Origin: Pseudomonadaceae bacterium SI-3
Lineage (GTDB): Bacteria > Pseudomonadota > Gammaproteobacteria > Pseudomonadales > Pseudomonadaceae
DNA: 64,000 bases
Assembly (NCBI GenBank): GCA_004010935.1
Contig: CP026511.1
Location: 1,798,001 to 1,862,000 of the forward strand
Reading direction: 5' to 3'
Within the stretch, counting starts at the first letter, position 1. Every line of letters starts with the position of its first letter. Positions 16,850-26,637 of the stretch are shown here, piece after piece. The notes below the pieces were generated by a model. That model made no database searches, had not been told where the DNA came from, and worked only from the letters and a program-made list of their open reading frames with translations. Position numbers and translations under genes: made by a program.

Positions 16850-17485
16850 TTAGAACGGCGCCGGGCACTCGAATCGCATACGTTCGCCAGTTTGAGGATG
16901 GGTCAGGACAAGCATGCTGGCGTGCAGGCAGAGCCGGTCATACGCGGTGAGCGCCCGTTCGTGCGCATAGAGGCGATCACCCAGGAGGGGATGGCCGATC
17001 GAGAGCATGTGGACACGCAGCTGATGGGAGCGGCCGGTGATCGGGGTAAGCTCGACCCGGCTGTAATCACCGCAGCGCTCCAGCACTCGCCAATACGTCA
17101 GCGCATGCTTGCCCAGTTCATGGTCGACGATATGCCGCGGTTTGGTTGGAGGGTCATAGCGCAGCGGCAGTTCAATGCTTCCACTGTCCTGCTCGGGCCC
17201 GCCCCAGCACAACGCGGTGTATGCTTTTTCCGTCTCGCGGTCGTGGAACTGTCGCGACAGCTCGCGGTGGCTGTCGGCGTCACGCGCCAGGACGATCAGG
17301 CCTGAGGTTTCCCAATCCAACCGGTGGACGATGCGCGCCTCTGGATAGCCGTTTTCCTGCAGGCGGGTGACCAGGCAGTCCTTGTTGTCATCCGCGCGGC
17401 CGGGTACGGACAACAGGAGAGTGGGCTTGTTGATGACCAGCAGAGCGGCATCTTGGTGAACGAACTGGATGTGACTGAGGGGCAT
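16850..17485 (-). CDS. rluA: RluA-family pseudouridine synthase
   Basis: Pseudouridine synthase of 211 aa. It carries the family's catalytic motif ARIVHRLDWETSGLIV, in which the Asp attacks the uridine, and the later motif GRSHQLRVHMLSIGHPLLGD. There is no S4 domain, as in E. coli RluA, which modifies 23S rRNA U746 and tRNA U32; the length fits RluA rather than RluC/D. I prefer the ATG at 17485 (MPLSHIQ) over 17500; GCGGAA precedes it. It lies downstream of the min operon on the same strand, separated by a terminator-like hairpin. Confidence 0.85.
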   Translation of the reverse strand: MPLSHIQFVHQDAALLVINKPTLLLSVPGRADDNKDCLVTRLQENGYPEARIVHRLDWETSGLIVLARDADSHRELSRQFHDRETEKAYTALCWGGPEQDSGSIELPLRYDPPTKPRHIVDHELGKHALTYWRVLERCGDYSRVELTPITGRSHQLRVHMLSIGHPLLGDRLYAHERALTAYDRLCLHASMLVLTHPQTGERMRFECPAPF

Positions 17486-17504
17486 TTTCGAATTCCGCAA
17501 ACGA

Positions 17505-17528
17505 CATCGGCGACCGAAGTCGCCGATG
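17505..17528 (-). terminator. Hairpin after the min operon
   Basis: Perfect 10-bp stem closed by a C-UUCG-G tetraloop on the minus strand, 40 bp after the minE stop. Only three T follow, so it may be a weak terminator or an mRNA 3'-end stabiliser. Confidence 0.5.
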
Positions 17529-17569
17529 AATCTGTCGCTACACTACGGTGCTGGCGACTACCTGGTCGA

Positions 17570-17827
17570 TCAACGATCGGGCAAGGTGATGTTCAGCTCA
17601 AGGATCGAACAGCTGCCCTGATCTTCCAGGGCTACCTGAACCTGATCGCTGTCGATGTTGACGTACTTGCGAATCACCTCGACCAGCTCTTTCTGCAGCG
17701 CCGGCAGGTAGTCCGGCTGGGTGCGCTGGCCGCGCTCATGCGCGACGATGATCTGCAGACGTTCCTTGGCGATGTTGGCTGGCGTTTCCTTCTTCTTGCG
17801 TTCACGAAAGAAGTCGAGAAGGTTCAT
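17570..17827 (-). CDS. minE: Cell division topological specificity factor MinE
   Basis: An 85-aa protein that stimulates MinD ATPase at the membrane and drives Min oscillation, confining division inhibition to the poles. The N-terminal amphipathic and MinD-binding part is visible as [32 protein letters not shown], given here in two pieces: [13 protein letters not shown] then [16 protein letters not shown]. The C-terminal dimerisation domain includes [16 protein letters not shown]. Its ATG overlaps the minD stop by 4 bp, indicating coupled translation. Confidence 0.96.
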   Translation of the reverse strand: MNLLDFFRERKKKETPANIAKERLQIIVAHERGQRTQPDYLPALQKELVEVIRKYVNIDSDQVQVALEDQGSCSILELNITLPDR

Positions 17828-18639
17828 TCGCGGCCTCCAAACAAGCGTTGCAGGAAGCCCTGCTTCTTCACGTCGAGGAAGCGATGGTTCACTTCCTTGC
17901 CCAGCAGTCGATCCACGGCGTCGCTGTAGGCCTGGCCGGCGTCGCTCTGGTCATCGAGGATGACCGGCACGCCCTGGTTGGAGGCTTTTAGTACGGCTTG
18001 GGATTCTGGGATGACGCCGAGCAGACGAATCGACAGGATTTCCTCGACGTCCTCGACACCGAGCATTTCGCCCTTGACCACCCGCTCGGGGTTATAGCGG
18101 GTCAACAGCAGATGTTCCTTGATCGGCTCATCGCCGTTTTCGGCGCGACGGGATTTGCTTGCCAGCAGGCCCAGCATGCGGTCCGAGTCGCGAACAGAGG
18201 AGACTTCCGGATTGGTTACGACGATGGCTTCGTCGGCGAAATACATGGCCAGGTGCGCGCCTTTCTCGATGCCGGCCGGCGAGTCGCAGATGACGAACTC
18301 GAAGGTCTTGGCCAATTCGTCGATGACCTTTCCGACGCCTTCAAGCGTCAGCGCATCCTTGTCGCGGGTCTGGCTGGCCGCGAGGACGTAGAGGTTTTCG
18401 AGACGCTTGTCCTTGATCAGTGCCTGGGTCAGGGTGGCATCGCCCTGAATGACATTGACGAAGTCATACACCACGCGACGCTCGCAGCCCATGATCAGGT
18501 CCAGGTTACGCAGACCGACGTCGAAGTCGACGATGACGGTCTTGTGGCCGCGCAAGGCGAGGCCGGTACCGATGGCGGCGCTGGAAGTGGTTTTACCGAC
18601 GCCACCCTTGCCGGAAGTGACTACGAGGATCTTGGCCAA
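17824..18639 (-). CDS. minD: Septum site-determining ATPase MinD
   Basis: Membrane-associated ATPase of 271 aa that carries MinC and is cycled by MinE. The deviant Walker A is [18 protein letters not shown], the switch I/II regions are [15 protein letters not shown] and [11 protein letters not shown], and the C-terminal amphipathic membrane-targeting helix ends [11 protein letters not shown]. Length matches other MinD proteins. It is the second gene of minCDE, 91 bp after minC. Confidence 0.97.
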   Translation of the reverse strand: MAKILVVTSGKGGVGKTTSSAAIGTGLALRGHKTVIVDFDVGLRNLDLIMGCERRVVYDFVNVIQGDATLTQALIKDKRLENLYVLAASQTRDKDALTLEGVGKVIDELAKTFEFVICDSPAGIEKGAHLAMYFADEAIVVTNPEVSSVRDSDRMLGLLASKSRRAENGDEPIKEHLLLTRYNPERVVKGEMLGVEDVEEILSIRLLGVIPESQAVLKASNQGVPVILDDQSDAGQAYSDAVDRLLGKEVNHRFLDVKKQGFLQRLFGGRE

Positions 18640-18730
18640 GGTGATTCACCCTAAATATGAAGTCGGGACCGTAGCCGAGTCGGCTTACAGTGCGCCCGTT
18701 TTGGTGCTTGAAAATTCGCGGCAGTATCCG

Positions 18731-19462
18731 TTAAAGGCGGGTGATGTTCAACACGTCGCCGGATAGCTTCATTTGCACGGCTTCGGCCCACAAAGGGTCG
18801 CGTCTAAGGTCTTCGGCGACCTTGTAATGCCCGGCAATCGAGACCATTTCAGCAGCTAGCTGCTGACAGAAAATACGTGCATTGGCATCGCCCTTGATGC
18901 CTGCCAGCGCACGCCCGCGCAGCGGGCCGTACACATGGATGTTCCCATCGGCGAGAAGTTCCGCGCCGGGGCTCACCGCGGCCAGCACGATCAGATCGCC
19001 ACCCTGGGCATAGACCTGCTGGCCGCCGCGGATGGGGGTGGTGATCACGCGGGTGGGGCGGTAGGCGGGCTCTGCCGGTTTGGCGGGTTCGCTTGGGGCC
19101 TTGCTGGTGACGTCAAGCTTGCGTTCACGAGCGCCCGACGGCGGTAGCACGGGCAAATCGAGCCGGCCGGCGGCGTCGACGATTTGCGGGTCGGCTGAAC
19201 GCAACGCAAGGGTACGCAGGCCGTGCTTTCGGCAGAGCGCGATAAGGGCAGGCAGGTCGAGGTTGCAATCGCTGGGAAGCTTGTCCAGCGCTAGCACCAG
19301 CGGCGTGTTGTTAAAGAAGTCCGGGGCCTGTTCGACCTTGACGGCGAGCTGCTGATCCAGGCGCTGCAGGTCGTTCTGTGTCAGCTCCAGCACGGTGATG
19401 GCGAGCATGCTGCCTTTGAGCTGGAATACGGGGGCTTGGTCGGTAAGATCGGCTTGGCTCAT
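18731..19462 (-). CDS. minC: Septum formation inhibitor MinC
   Basis: FtsZ antagonist of 243 aa. The N-terminal FtsZ-inhibitory domain ([15 protein letters not shown] to about residue 105) is followed by a proline-rich linker and the C-terminal beta-helix domain ([38 protein letters not shown]), which dimerises and binds MinD. First gene of the min operon; it is divergent from the acyltransferase, with 159 bp between starts. Confidence 0.96.
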   Translation of the reverse strand: MSQADLTDQAPVFQLKGSMLAITVLELTQNDLQRLDQQLAVKVEQAPDFFNNTPLVLALDKLPSDCNLDLPALIALCRKHGLRTLALRSADPQIVDAAGRLDLPVLPPSGARERKLDVTSKAPSEPAKPAEPAYRPTRVITTPIRGGQQVYAQGGDLIVLAAVSPGAELLADGNIHVYGPLRGRALAGIKGDANARIFCQQLAAEMVSIAGHYKVAEDLRRDPLWAEAVQMKLSGDVLNITRL

Positions 19463-19621
19463 GGTCTGCCTGCTGCGGTAAATGGCGAGGACTTATAGCG
19501 GGGCGAACTGCCGCCTGCAAGTCTCGCCCACACTGTCGGACGGGTGCCGTGCATCGCAACGCTGCCGCATTGGCGGGTGATTTATCGCTAGAATGCGCGC
19601 TTTTATCGGTTTGGACTGCCA

Positions 19622-20572
19622 ATGGATCGTCCTCGTTTTCGCGCATCATTTCTTCATCCTCGTTTCTGGTTGCTGTGGCTTGGCCTCGGTCTACTGTGGC
19701 TGGTGGTGCAATTGCCCTATCGGATTCTGCTGTTGCTGGGGCGTGGACTGGGCGCAGTTATGTATCGGGTTGCCCGCTCGAGACGGCAGATCGCCCGGCG
19801 CAACCTGCAGCTGTGCTTTCCGGAGTTGAGCGAAAAGGAGCGTGAACGACTGCTGCGCGAGAACTTTGTATCGACCGGGATTGCCTTCTTCGAAATGGCC
19901 ATGAGCTGGTGGTGGCCCAAGTCGCGTTTGCAGCGACTGGCGCAAATCCAAGGGCTTGAGCATCTGCAGCAGGCGCAGGCAGAAGGGCAGGGCGTGATCC
20001 TGATGACGCTGCATTTCACCACGTTGGAAATCGGCGGAGCGCTGCTCGGCCAGTGGCACACCATCGATGGAATGTACCGTGAGCACAAGAATCCGGTGTT
20101 CGATTACGTGCAGCGGCGTGGCCGGGAGCGGCACAACCTGGATGCGACAGCGATAGAGCGTGAAGATGTGCGTGCCATGCTCAAGGTTCTGCGTGCGGGC
20201 CGGGCAATCTGGTATGCGCCAGATCAGGATTACGGCCGCAAGCAAAGCATCTTCGTACCCTGGTTCGGCATTCAGGCGGCAACCGTGACCGCAACGACCA
20301 AGTTCGCACGCCTGGGTCGGGCTAGGGTGATCCCTTACACGCTGGAACGCCTGCCTGAGGGAAAAGGCTACAGCCTGGTGGTGCATCCGCCATTGGACGA
20401 TTTCCCCGGCGAAAGCGAGGAGGCTGATTGTCGCCGCATCAACGAGTGGATAGAAGACGCAGTCAGGCAGCACCCTGAGCAGTACCTGTGGGCTCACCGG
20501 CGCTTCAAGACCCGACCGGAGGGGGAGTCGAGTCTGTACCGCAAGCGCCCGAAGAAGCCGGTCAGCCTGTAA
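19622..20572 (+). CDS. lpxL: Lipid A biosynthesis lauroyl acyltransferase (LpxL/HtrB family)
   Basis: Inner-membrane acyltransferase of 316 aa that adds a secondary acyl chain to Kdo-lipid A or a related precursor. It has an N-terminal membrane anchor (WLLWLGLGLLWLVVQLPYRI), the catalytic H-x4-E motif in MTLHFTTLEIGG, and the downstream family blocks YREHKNPVFDYV, YAPDQDYGRK and the C-terminal QYLWAHRRFKTRP. Whether it is the LpxL1 or LpxL2 type cannot be told. An extended -10-like TAGAAT occurs at 19589-19594, 27 bp before the start. The 3' end overlaps the convergent pirin gene by 11 bp. Confidence 0.92.
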   Translation: MDRPRFRASFLHPRFWLLWLGLGLLWLVVQLPYRILLLLGRGLGAVMYRVARSRRQIARRNLQLCFPELSEKERERLLRENFVSTGIAFFEMAMSWWWPKSRLQRLAQIQGLEHLQQAQAEGQGVILMTLHFTTLEIGGALLGQWHTIDGMYREHKNPVFDYVQRRGRERHNLDATAIEREDVRAMLKVLRAGRAIWYAPDQDYGRKQSIFVPWFGIQAATVTATTKFARLGRARVIPYTLERLPEGKGYSLVVHPPLDDFPGESEEADCRRINEWIEDAVRQHPEQYLWAHRRFKTRPEGESSLYRKRPKKPVSL

Positions 20573-21407
20573 ACACCCCGTCGCGGAAATCACGCAGCGC
20601 CTGCTCGATCTCTTCGCGGCTGTTCATCACGAACGGGCCGTACTGGACAATCGGCTCGTTGATCGGGCGGCCTGCCAGAAAAAGGACGCGGGCGCCGCTG
20701 CTGGTTGAAAGCTCCAGTTCACCCAGGTCGGAGAGTCGGGCGAGCTGATTCTTTGCAAGGCGTTGCCCACCCACCATCAGCTCGCCGTCAAACACATACA
20801 AAATGACTCGCTGCCCGTCGGACAGCTGCGGCGTCAGCCGCGTGCCGGCTGGAAGGCAAAGATCGAACAGCTGCGGCTCGGTATCCGGGCGTTGCACAGC
20901 GCCGGCTTGTGTGACGCCTTCGGCGCAGAGCTGGCCGGCAATCACCACTGCTTCGACACCGCTCGGCAGGGTTATTCGGGGGATTTCGGCGGGAGAGAAG
21001 TCGCGGTAGCTCGGTTCGTCCAGCTTGTTTTTCGCCGGCAGGTTGAGCCACAGCTGAAACCCGCGCATTGCGCCGTGTTCTTGCTGAGGCATCTCGCTGT
21101 GAATGACGCCGCGTGCGGCGGTCATCCACTGCACACCCCCGCTCTCGAGCAGGCCGACATTGCCGAGATGATCCTCGTGGCGCATGCGACCTTCAAGCAT
21201 GTAAGTGATGGTCTCGAAGCCACGGTGCGGATGCGCCGGGAAACCGGCGATGTACTCGTCCGGGTTTTCCGAGCCGAACTCATCGAGCATCAGAAAGGGA
21301 TCGAAGCGCTCCGGCGCGGCGCCGCCGAACAGCCTTGTCAGGCTGACGCCGGCGCCATCGGAGGTGACGCGGCCGGTGCTGACAGAAAGGATTTCACGCT
21401 TGGTCAT
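20562..21407 (-). CDS. Pirin family protein
   Basis: Bicupin of the pirin family, 281 aa, some members of which have quercetin 2,3-dioxygenase activity. The N-terminal cupin has the metal ligands FPAHPHRGFETITYM (two His), VIHSEMPQ (His) and a downstream Glu in QQEHGAMRGFQLW, giving the usual His3Glu site. The C-terminal cupin begins around the pirin_C block SDGQRVILYVFDGEL. The physiological substrate is unknown. It overlaps the convergent lpxL gene. Confidence 0.9.
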   Translation of the reverse strand: MTKREILSVSTGRVTSDGAGVSLTRLFGGAAPERFDPFLMLDEFGSENPDEYIAGFPAHPHRGFETITYMLEGRMRHEDHLGNVGLLESGGVQWMTAARGVIHSEMPQQEHGAMRGFQLWLNLPAKNKLDEPSYRDFSPAEIPRITLPSGVEAVVIAGQLCAEGVTQAGAVQRPDTEPQLFDLCLPAGTRLTPQLSDGQRVILYVFDGELMVGGQRLAKNQLARLSDLGELELSTSSGARVLFLAGRPINEPIVQYGPFVMNSREEIEQALRDFRDGVFTG

Positions 21408-21498
21408 AGCATCGCTCCTAGAACAGATGGGCTAAGACTACGACCAGCGGCTCGATGCATTTGCGCGAAATTAGAACCTTTCGTATCGATTCAGTCGA

Positions 21499-22269
21499 TC
21501 ATTCCTCGATCTGTAGCTCCCGCGCGCGGGTGTAGACGTAGCGGACCTTCTCGTATTCGAACGGCGAATTGAGTTGACCGTAGCGCAGGGGCGTCGTGTG
21601 ACGGATATCGATCAATCGCAGCGCGGTGAGACCGAATTCACCACCGCTGGCTTCGGCATAGCTGAAGTAGTCGACCTGTCGCTCAACGCCAAAATCCACT
21701 GCCTGGCCAGCGGTGTCCCGCAGGTTCGACGGGCCGAGTGCGGGCAGGATCAGATACGGGCCGTGAGGTACGCCATAGAAACCGAGGGTTTGGCCGAAAT
21801 CCTCATTGTAGCGGGGCAAGCCCATACGCGTTGCAGGGTCCCACACACCACCGACGCCGAGAATCGTGTTGAACAGCAGGCGCGCAGTCGTGGTCATGGC
21901 TCGCTCGCCCTTAAGTTGCGCGATGCTGTTAAAAAGCGTCGGGATTTCACCGAGGTTATCGAAGAAATTGCTGACGCCGGTCCTCACGATCTTGGGCGTG
22001 ACATAACGGTACCCGCGGACGGCAGGCAACATCACAAACTGATCCAGGCGGTAGTTGAAGTAGTACATGCGCCGGTTCAGCGACTCCCAGGGGTCGTAAA
22101 TGTTCAGCGCGTCGAAGGTGGCGCGTTCAAATTCGCGCTGGTCGAGGCCGGGGTTGAACTCCAGGTTACGCAGCGGATGGGTGAAACCATCCTCATCGAC
22201 AGTCCCCGTCTGGGCATGGGTCACGCTGCTGATTAGCAGCATGACGGCAAGCAAAGCGCGATTAACCAC
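21499..22269 (-). CDS. mlaA: MlaA (VacJ) phospholipid-transport protein
   Basis: Outer-membrane component of the Mla pathway that removes misplaced phospholipid from the outer leaflet. The 256-aa protein shows the diagnostic DPWESLNRRMYYFNYRLDQ, then NFFDNLGEIPTLFNSI, LLFNTILGVGG and the block DFGQTLGFYGVPHGPYLILP. The GTG at 22269 has GGAG 7 nt upstream and yields a signal peptide (ALLAVMLLISSVTHA). Unlike classical MlaA there is no lipobox cysteine, so it may be non-lipidated. The start overlaps the stop of the upstream hydrolase by 8 bp, so the two are probably co-translated. Confidence 0.9.
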   Translation of the reverse strand: MVNRALLAVMLLISSVTHAQTGTVDEDGFTHPLRNLEFNPGLDQREFERATFDALNIYDPWESLNRRMYYFNYRLDQFVMLPAVRGYRYVTPKIVRTGVSNFFDNLGEIPTLFNSIAQLKGERAMTTTARLLFNTILGVGGVWDPATRMGLPRYNEDFGQTLGFYGVPHGPYLILPALGPSNLRDTAGQAVDFGVERQVDYFSYAEASGGEFGLTALRLIDIRHTTPLRYGQLNSPFEYEKVRYVYTRARELQIEE

Positions 22270-23554
22270 GGAAGAACTCCAACATATCGTGGGCGTTGAC
22301 CCGGTAGGTGAGGTTGCCGCAGTGGCCACCGCGAGGATAGAGCGTCATGCGATCACCGAAGGTGCGACGAAGGAACCCCAGATCTCCAGCGCCGAGAATG
22401 ATGTCGTCGGCGTTATGCATGACGGCGATTTTCGGACTGTTGCGCATGTAATCCTCGAGCGCATACAGGCTCACCTGTTGCACCAGTTGCGCCATGCTGC
22501 CGCCGTCCTGCTGCGCGCGCCACATGGGAATCAGCTGCTCGGTGATATAGCAATCGAAATCACAGAGCAGCGCGCGGCGGAAGAACGGCTCGAGACTGGT
22601 GCCTTCATCGATTGGGTATTTCGGTGGCACGATCAGGCCGCGTCGGTTGATCAGGTCGGAGGTGAAGGCAATATCGGCCGCCGAGAAGCGGAAAACCGAG
22701 CCGATCAACATGGCCATCTGCTCGTCAGTAAGTCGCAGCGCCGATTGCTGGAAATCGAAAAGCATCGCCTCGTCAAGGTTGATCGTGCCTTGCTGGCGGT
22801 AGTACCGAGTGAGCTTTTCCAGGACGACTTCGTAAAAGGTAGTGGTGCTGTCGATGGCATCGACCTGTGTCTGCACCAGCTTGTCGAGGTTGCTGATCGA
22901 TGTGTAGAGGTTCACCGGGGGGTTGATCATCAGCACGCGCTTGAAATTGAAACTCTGTCGCGTCTCGTCGAGCTTGCTGACGAATGCAGCATTAAGCGCG
23001 CCCAGGCTATAACCGACCAGGTTGAACTCAGTGACCGGCAGCTCATGCTGCTGCGCGCGAACGGCTTGCATTACCCGATAGAGGTCTTTGGCGTCACCCG
23101 GGCTGTAGCCTGGCGTTGCGTAGCGCGAGGCAGCGGCGATGAAGTCGAAGCTGGTGGGAGAGGACAGTTGCACCACGTGATAGCCGGCCCCGTAGAACAA
23201 CCGCTTCAGCGACTCGGTCTTGCCGGCTGAGTAGCTCGCACCCGTGCCAGAGATGATGAACATCAGCGGAGCTGGACCAGGCTGTTTTGCTAGCCGATAT
23301 GTGAGTCGTTTTACCGCCCAGAAGTTATCAGGCAGGGTGAACTCCCGCTCGGGACGTAGCCGCAGGCTGTAGTCTGCCTGATCAATGTCGTCATCTTCAG
23401 GCAAGTCGACGCGAAATGGCGCCGGTGTCGTGGCTATCGTCGCCTCGAATGGGTTGCTTAAGGGATAGCCATATTGCTCGACGCTGATGTCTGCCGCGTG
23501 GGCAGGCGTAACGACCAGTGCAAGCAGTGCGCTCAGGCACAGCAGCAATCGCAT
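22262..23554 (-). CDS. Exported alpha/beta hydrolase of unknown substrate
   Basis: Protein of 430 aa with a Sec signal peptide (MRLLLCLSALLALVVTPAHA) and an alpha/beta-hydrolase core. The nucleophile elbow is FNLVGYSLGALNAAFV (G-x-S-x-G). The oxyanion region is likely LMFIISGTGASYSAGKTESL. A late Asp sits in MHNADDIILGAGD, and the catalytic His is probably in PRGGHCGNLTYR. It is predicted to be periplasmic. Its stop overlaps the mlaA start by 8 bp, which suggests a role in outer-membrane lipid homeostasis, for instance as a lipase or esterase; that role is inference from context only. Confidence 0.78.
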   Translation of the reverse strand: MRLLLCLSALLALVVTPAHAADISVEQYGYPLSNPFEATIATTPAPFRVDLPEDDDIDQADYSLRLRPEREFTLPDNFWAVKRLTYRLAKQPGPAPLMFIISGTGASYSAGKTESLKRLFYGAGYHVVQLSSPTSFDFIAAASRYATPGYSPGDAKDLYRVMQAVRAQQHELPVTEFNLVGYSLGALNAAFVSKLDETRQSFNFKRVLMINPPVNLYTSISNLDKLVQTQVDAIDSTTTFYEVVLEKLTRYYRQQGTINLDEAMLFDFQQSALRLTDEQMAMLIGSVFRFSAADIAFTSDLINRRGLIVPPKYPIDEGTSLEPFFRRALLCDFDCYITEQLIPMWRAQQDGGSMAQLVQQVSLYALEDYMRNSPKIAVMHNADDIILGAGDLGFLRRTFGDRMTLYPRGGHCGNLTYRVNAHDMLEFFRG

Positions 23555-23985
23555 ATGAGGTGATCTCCGGTGACTACGTGGGGTTTGGCTGGTTGATATT
23601 CAGTTTTCAGGGGCCGGCGGCGGGGCCGTGGTCCGTTCGGTGCACTTGACGATGATTGCGACACCGGTTGGCGTGTCGGCAGCGAGTTGGCCTGATCGCG
23701 GTGACCATGCATTTTCGCGCTCGGATGATGCCTGGAATTGGCCGCCCTATGTCGTTTCGCTAAGCATTGACCGCAATTAAGCCGGCAGGTTGCGTCGCTT
23801 TTAAGCGGTGATAGCAAAAAGCCGGTTGCGAACTGGCTGGTGTGGATTAGTGACCGGTTGGTCAACCCTCGGTAGGCGCAAGACGTTTGAGTCGAGAGTC
23901 ATTGCGCAAGGCTGCCGGGACGCTTCTTAACGGCACAGGTGCTTCGTGGGATTGCAGCTGTAGCGCTGGATGAGAGCGGTAGCGC
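23555..23985. other. Intergenic region with no gene seen
   Basis: 431 bp between two minus-strand genes. Open frames here have no credible start or protein character. It should hold the promoter of the hydrolase-mlaA operon and the end of the DUF2061 transcript. I see no strong terminator hairpin. Confidence 0.4.
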
Positions 23986-24210
23986 TTACGCCTGGTGATG
24001 TAGCCAGGCGTGAGCGGGAATGTGCCTCTCGACAGCCTGACGCTTGTCCAGACGCTGCCAGACCTTCTCGTGAAAGTAAAAGCCCACCGAGTTGCACAGG
24101 GGCTCGATAGCGGCAACCAAGCCACCGGCCGCTGCGCTGCCGGTCAAGGCGTAGGTGACCGAGAACGCGATGCAAAAGTGCATCAGGGTAAAGGTAACGG
24201 TCTTGGTCAT
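23986..24210 (-). CDS. DUF2061 family small membrane protein
   Basis: A 74-aa protein of the DUF2061 family. Visible features are MTKTVTFTLMHFCIAFSVTY and then LTGSAAAGGLVAAIEPLCNSVGFYFHEKVW, the typical two-helix arrangement ending in a conserved YFHEKVW-like motif. The start at 24210 is supported by GGAGA 8 nt upstream; the longer open frame to 24486 has no support. Function unknown. It is divergent from the DUF485-actP operon. Confidence 0.85.
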   Translation of the reverse strand: MTKTVTFTLMHFCIAFSVTYALTGSAAAGGLVAAIEPLCNSVGFYFHEKVWQRLDKRQAVERHIPAHAWLHHQA

Positions 24211-24478
24211 GGTCGATTCTCCGCAGCGATCGAGAATTATTCTCTGTTGCTGTGAAGTGTGCTCATGGCTGAGGAGCGTAGGAAATCGCCGTGTTCGATG
24301 GATCAGATAGGCCAGCACTATAACCTTCTGTTTGCGTAGACCTGATCGGCACCAACGCGTCTGGCATGGGCCTCTAGCGAAATAAAAACAAGACCATGGT
24401 CGAGTGGCTTTAACACGGGCCGGCCCTAAAGTAGCCGCCCTGCCTTCATGTGTGGGCAGAGACCGTGTGGAGACCCCA

Positions 24479-24793
24479 ATGAACAACGAGACAGTTATTC
24501 AGCAGATCAATGCTGATCCACGATTCCACGACCTGGTTGCCAAGCGTGGTCGTTTCGCCTGGATGCTGGCGACCATCATGCTGACCGCTTACTTCGCATT
24601 TATTCTTGTCATCGCGTTTGACCCTGCGGTGCTGGGAACACCTCTGAGCACTGGCTCCGTCACCACCTGGGGTATCCCGGCGGGTCTGGGCCTGATTTTC
24701 CTGTCGTTCGTGCTGACCGGAATCTACGTGCAACGCGCCAATGGCGAGTTCGATCGTATCACCCAGGACATTCTCGACGAGGCCCAGAAATAA
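24479..24793 (+). CDS. DUF485 membrane protein (YjcH type)
   Basis: A 104-aa inner-membrane protein of the DUF485 family, with two membrane helices ([19 protein letters not shown] and [20 protein letters not shown]) and the family's C-terminal [10 protein letters not shown]. Members are almost always encoded just before acetate permease ActP and are probably accessory to it. Here the stop TAA overlaps the actP ATG by one base (TAATG), so translation should be coupled. A GTGGAGA sequence lies upstream of the start. Confidence 0.92.
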   Translation: MNNETVIQQINADPRFHDLVAKRGRFAWMLATIMLTAYFAFILVIAFDPAVLGTPLSTGSVTTWGIPAGLGLIFLSFVLTGIYVQRANGEFDRITQDILDEAQK

Positions 24794-26448
24794 TGTTCGC
24801 TCGCCTGCTGACTGCAGCTGCTCTGATGGCAGTTGCTCCGGCGCTGTTTGCTGACGCCCTGACCGGCGATGTACAGAAACAGGCCACCAACTGGACCGCC
24901 ATTTCGATGTTCATCGTATTCATCGTGTTCACGATGGGTATCACCAAGTGGGCGGCCAAGCGCAACACCTCGACTTCCGATTACTACACCGCTGGCGGCA
25001 GCATCACGGGTTTCCAGAACGGCCTGGCGATCGCGGGTGACTTTATGTCGGCTGCCTCGTTCCTCGGAATATCCGCGCTGGTCTTCACCAGCGGCTACGA
25101 CGGCTTGATCTATTCGATCGGCTTCTTGGTGGGCTGGCCGATCATTCTGTTTCTGATGGCCGAGCGACTGCGCAACTTGGGTAAATTTACCTTCTCCGAC
25201 GTAGCCTCCTACCGCCTGGGACAAACTCAGATCCGTATCCTTTCTGCATGTGGTTCGCTGATCGTGGTGGCCTTCTATCTGATCGCGCAGATGGTCGGGG
25301 CGGGCAAGCTGATCCAGCTGCTGTTCGGCCTGGACTATCTGGTCGCGGTGGTGATGGTTGGTGTGTTGATGGTCATGTACGTGATGTTCGGCGGCATGCT
25401 GGCGACCACCTGGGTGCAGATCATCAAGGCTGTGCTGCTGCTGTCTGGCGCAACCTTCATGGCGGTCATGGTGATGTACAACGTCGGCTTCGATTTCAGC
25501 CGTCTGTTCTCCGAGGCGGTGGCGCTGCATCCGAGCCATCAGGCGATCATGAGCCCGGGCGGCCTGGTTTCCGACCCGATTTCCGCGATCTCGCTGGGGC
25601 TGGCATTGATGTTCGGCACGGCTGGCCTGCCGCACATCCTGATGCGCTTCTTCACCGTTGCTGATGCCAAAGAAGCGCGTAAGAGCGTGTTCTATGCGAC
25701 CGGCTTCATCGGCTACTTCTATATCCTGACGTTCATTATCGGTTTTGGCGCGATCCTGCTGGTCAGCACCAACCCGAGCTTCAAGGACGCCACCGGCGCC
25801 ATCGTCGGCGGCACCAACATGGTCGCCATCCACCTGGCTTCCGCAGTCGGCGGCAATCTGTTCCTGGGCTTCATCTCCGCGGTGGCCTTTGCCACCATCC
25901 TCGCGGTGGTTTCGGGCCTGGCGCTGGCCGGTGCTTCCGCTGTCGCCCATGACCTCTATGCCTGCGTGATCATGAAGGGCAAGGCAAAGGAAGAGGACGA
26001 GATGAAGGTGACCAAGCGCACCACGCTGGCCCTGGGCGTGCTGGCCATCCTGCTTGGTGTGGCCTTCGAGAACCAGAATATTGCCTTCATGGTGGGCTTG
26101 GCATTCTCGGTTGCCGCGAGCTGCAACTTCCCGATTCTGTTCCTTTCGATGTACTGGAAGAACCTGACTACCCGCGGTGCGCTGATCGGTGGCGCGATGG
26201 GCCTGGGCACGGCGTTGCTGCTGACCATTCTCAGCCCGACGGTATGGGTCGATGTGCTGCACTTCGAGAAGGCCATCTTCCCGTACAAGTACCCGGCACT
26301 GTTCGCCATGATCGCGTCGTTCGCGGGTCTATGGTTCTTCTCGGTTACCGACAAGTCGAAAGCGGCTGCTGAAGAGCGCGCACGTTTCTTCCCGCAATTC
26401 ATCCGTTCGCAGACCGGTCTGGGCTCGAGTGGTGCGGTCGCCCACTGA
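24793..26448 (+). CDS. actP: Cation/acetate symporter ActP
   Basis: Sodium:solute symporter (SSS family), 551 aa, taking up acetate and similar short carboxylates. It has an N-terminal signal-like segment ([20 protein letters not shown]) followed by about 13 membrane helices. Family landmarks include [44 protein letters not shown], and the Na+-site helix region [12 protein letters not shown]. The length equals other ActP proteins. It forms a two-gene operon with DUF485 and is followed by a clear terminator. No acetyl-CoA synthetase is adjacent here. Confidence 0.94.
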   Translation: MFARLLTAAALMAVAPALFADALTGDVQKQATNWTAISMFIVFIVFTMGITKWAAKRNTSTSDYYTAGGSITGFQNGLAIAGDFMSAASFLGISALVFTSGYDGLIYSIGFLVGWPIILFLMAERLRNLGKFTFSDVASYRLGQTQIRILSACGSLIVVAFYLIAQMVGAGKLIQLLFGLDYLVAVVMVGVLMVMYVMFGGMLATTWVQIIKAVLLLSGATFMAVMVMYNVGFDFSRLFSEAVALHPSHQAIMSPGGLVSDPISAISLGLALMFGTAGLPHILMRFFTVADAKEARKSVFYATGFIGYFYILTFIIGFGAILLVSTNPSFKDATGAIVGGTNMVAIHLASAVGGNLFLGFISAVAFATILAVVSGLALAGASAVAHDLYACVIMKGKAKEEDEMKVTKRTTLALGVLAILLGVAFENQNIAFMVGLAFSVAASCNFPILFLSMYWKNLTTRGALIGGAMGLGTALLLTILSPTVWVDVLHFEKAIFPYKYPALFAMIASFAGLWFFSVTDKSKAAAEERARFFPQFIRSQTGLGSSGAVAH

Positions 26449-26463
26449 CCTCACAGGTCACCC

Positions 26464-26492
26464 AAAAAAAGCAGCCTTCGGGCTGTTTTTTA
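26464..26492 (+). terminator. Terminator of the DUF485-actP operon
   Basis: Stem AGCAGCC-TTCG-GGCTGTT with seven A before and a run of T after it, 15 bp past the actP stop; a classic Rho-independent terminator. Confidence 0.9.
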
Positions 26493-26637
26493 TGCGCCTT
26501 CACCCGTTTATGGGCGGCTCAGAGGCCGGTCAATCGGGTGCGAGGTATGCCAGTCATTCAGCATTTCGATAGAGGCCGGAGCCTGCAGCGGCTTTCGCTA
26601 GACTCGTGGCAACTCCACGAACAAAAGGTTACAAACG

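Noticed and set aside
24724-26262. A 512-codon open frame antisense to actP
   Set aside because: Its composition (histidine, glutamine and arginine rich, no hydrophobic or family motifs) is what high-GC antisense frames give. The plus-strand ActP is a full-length known family.
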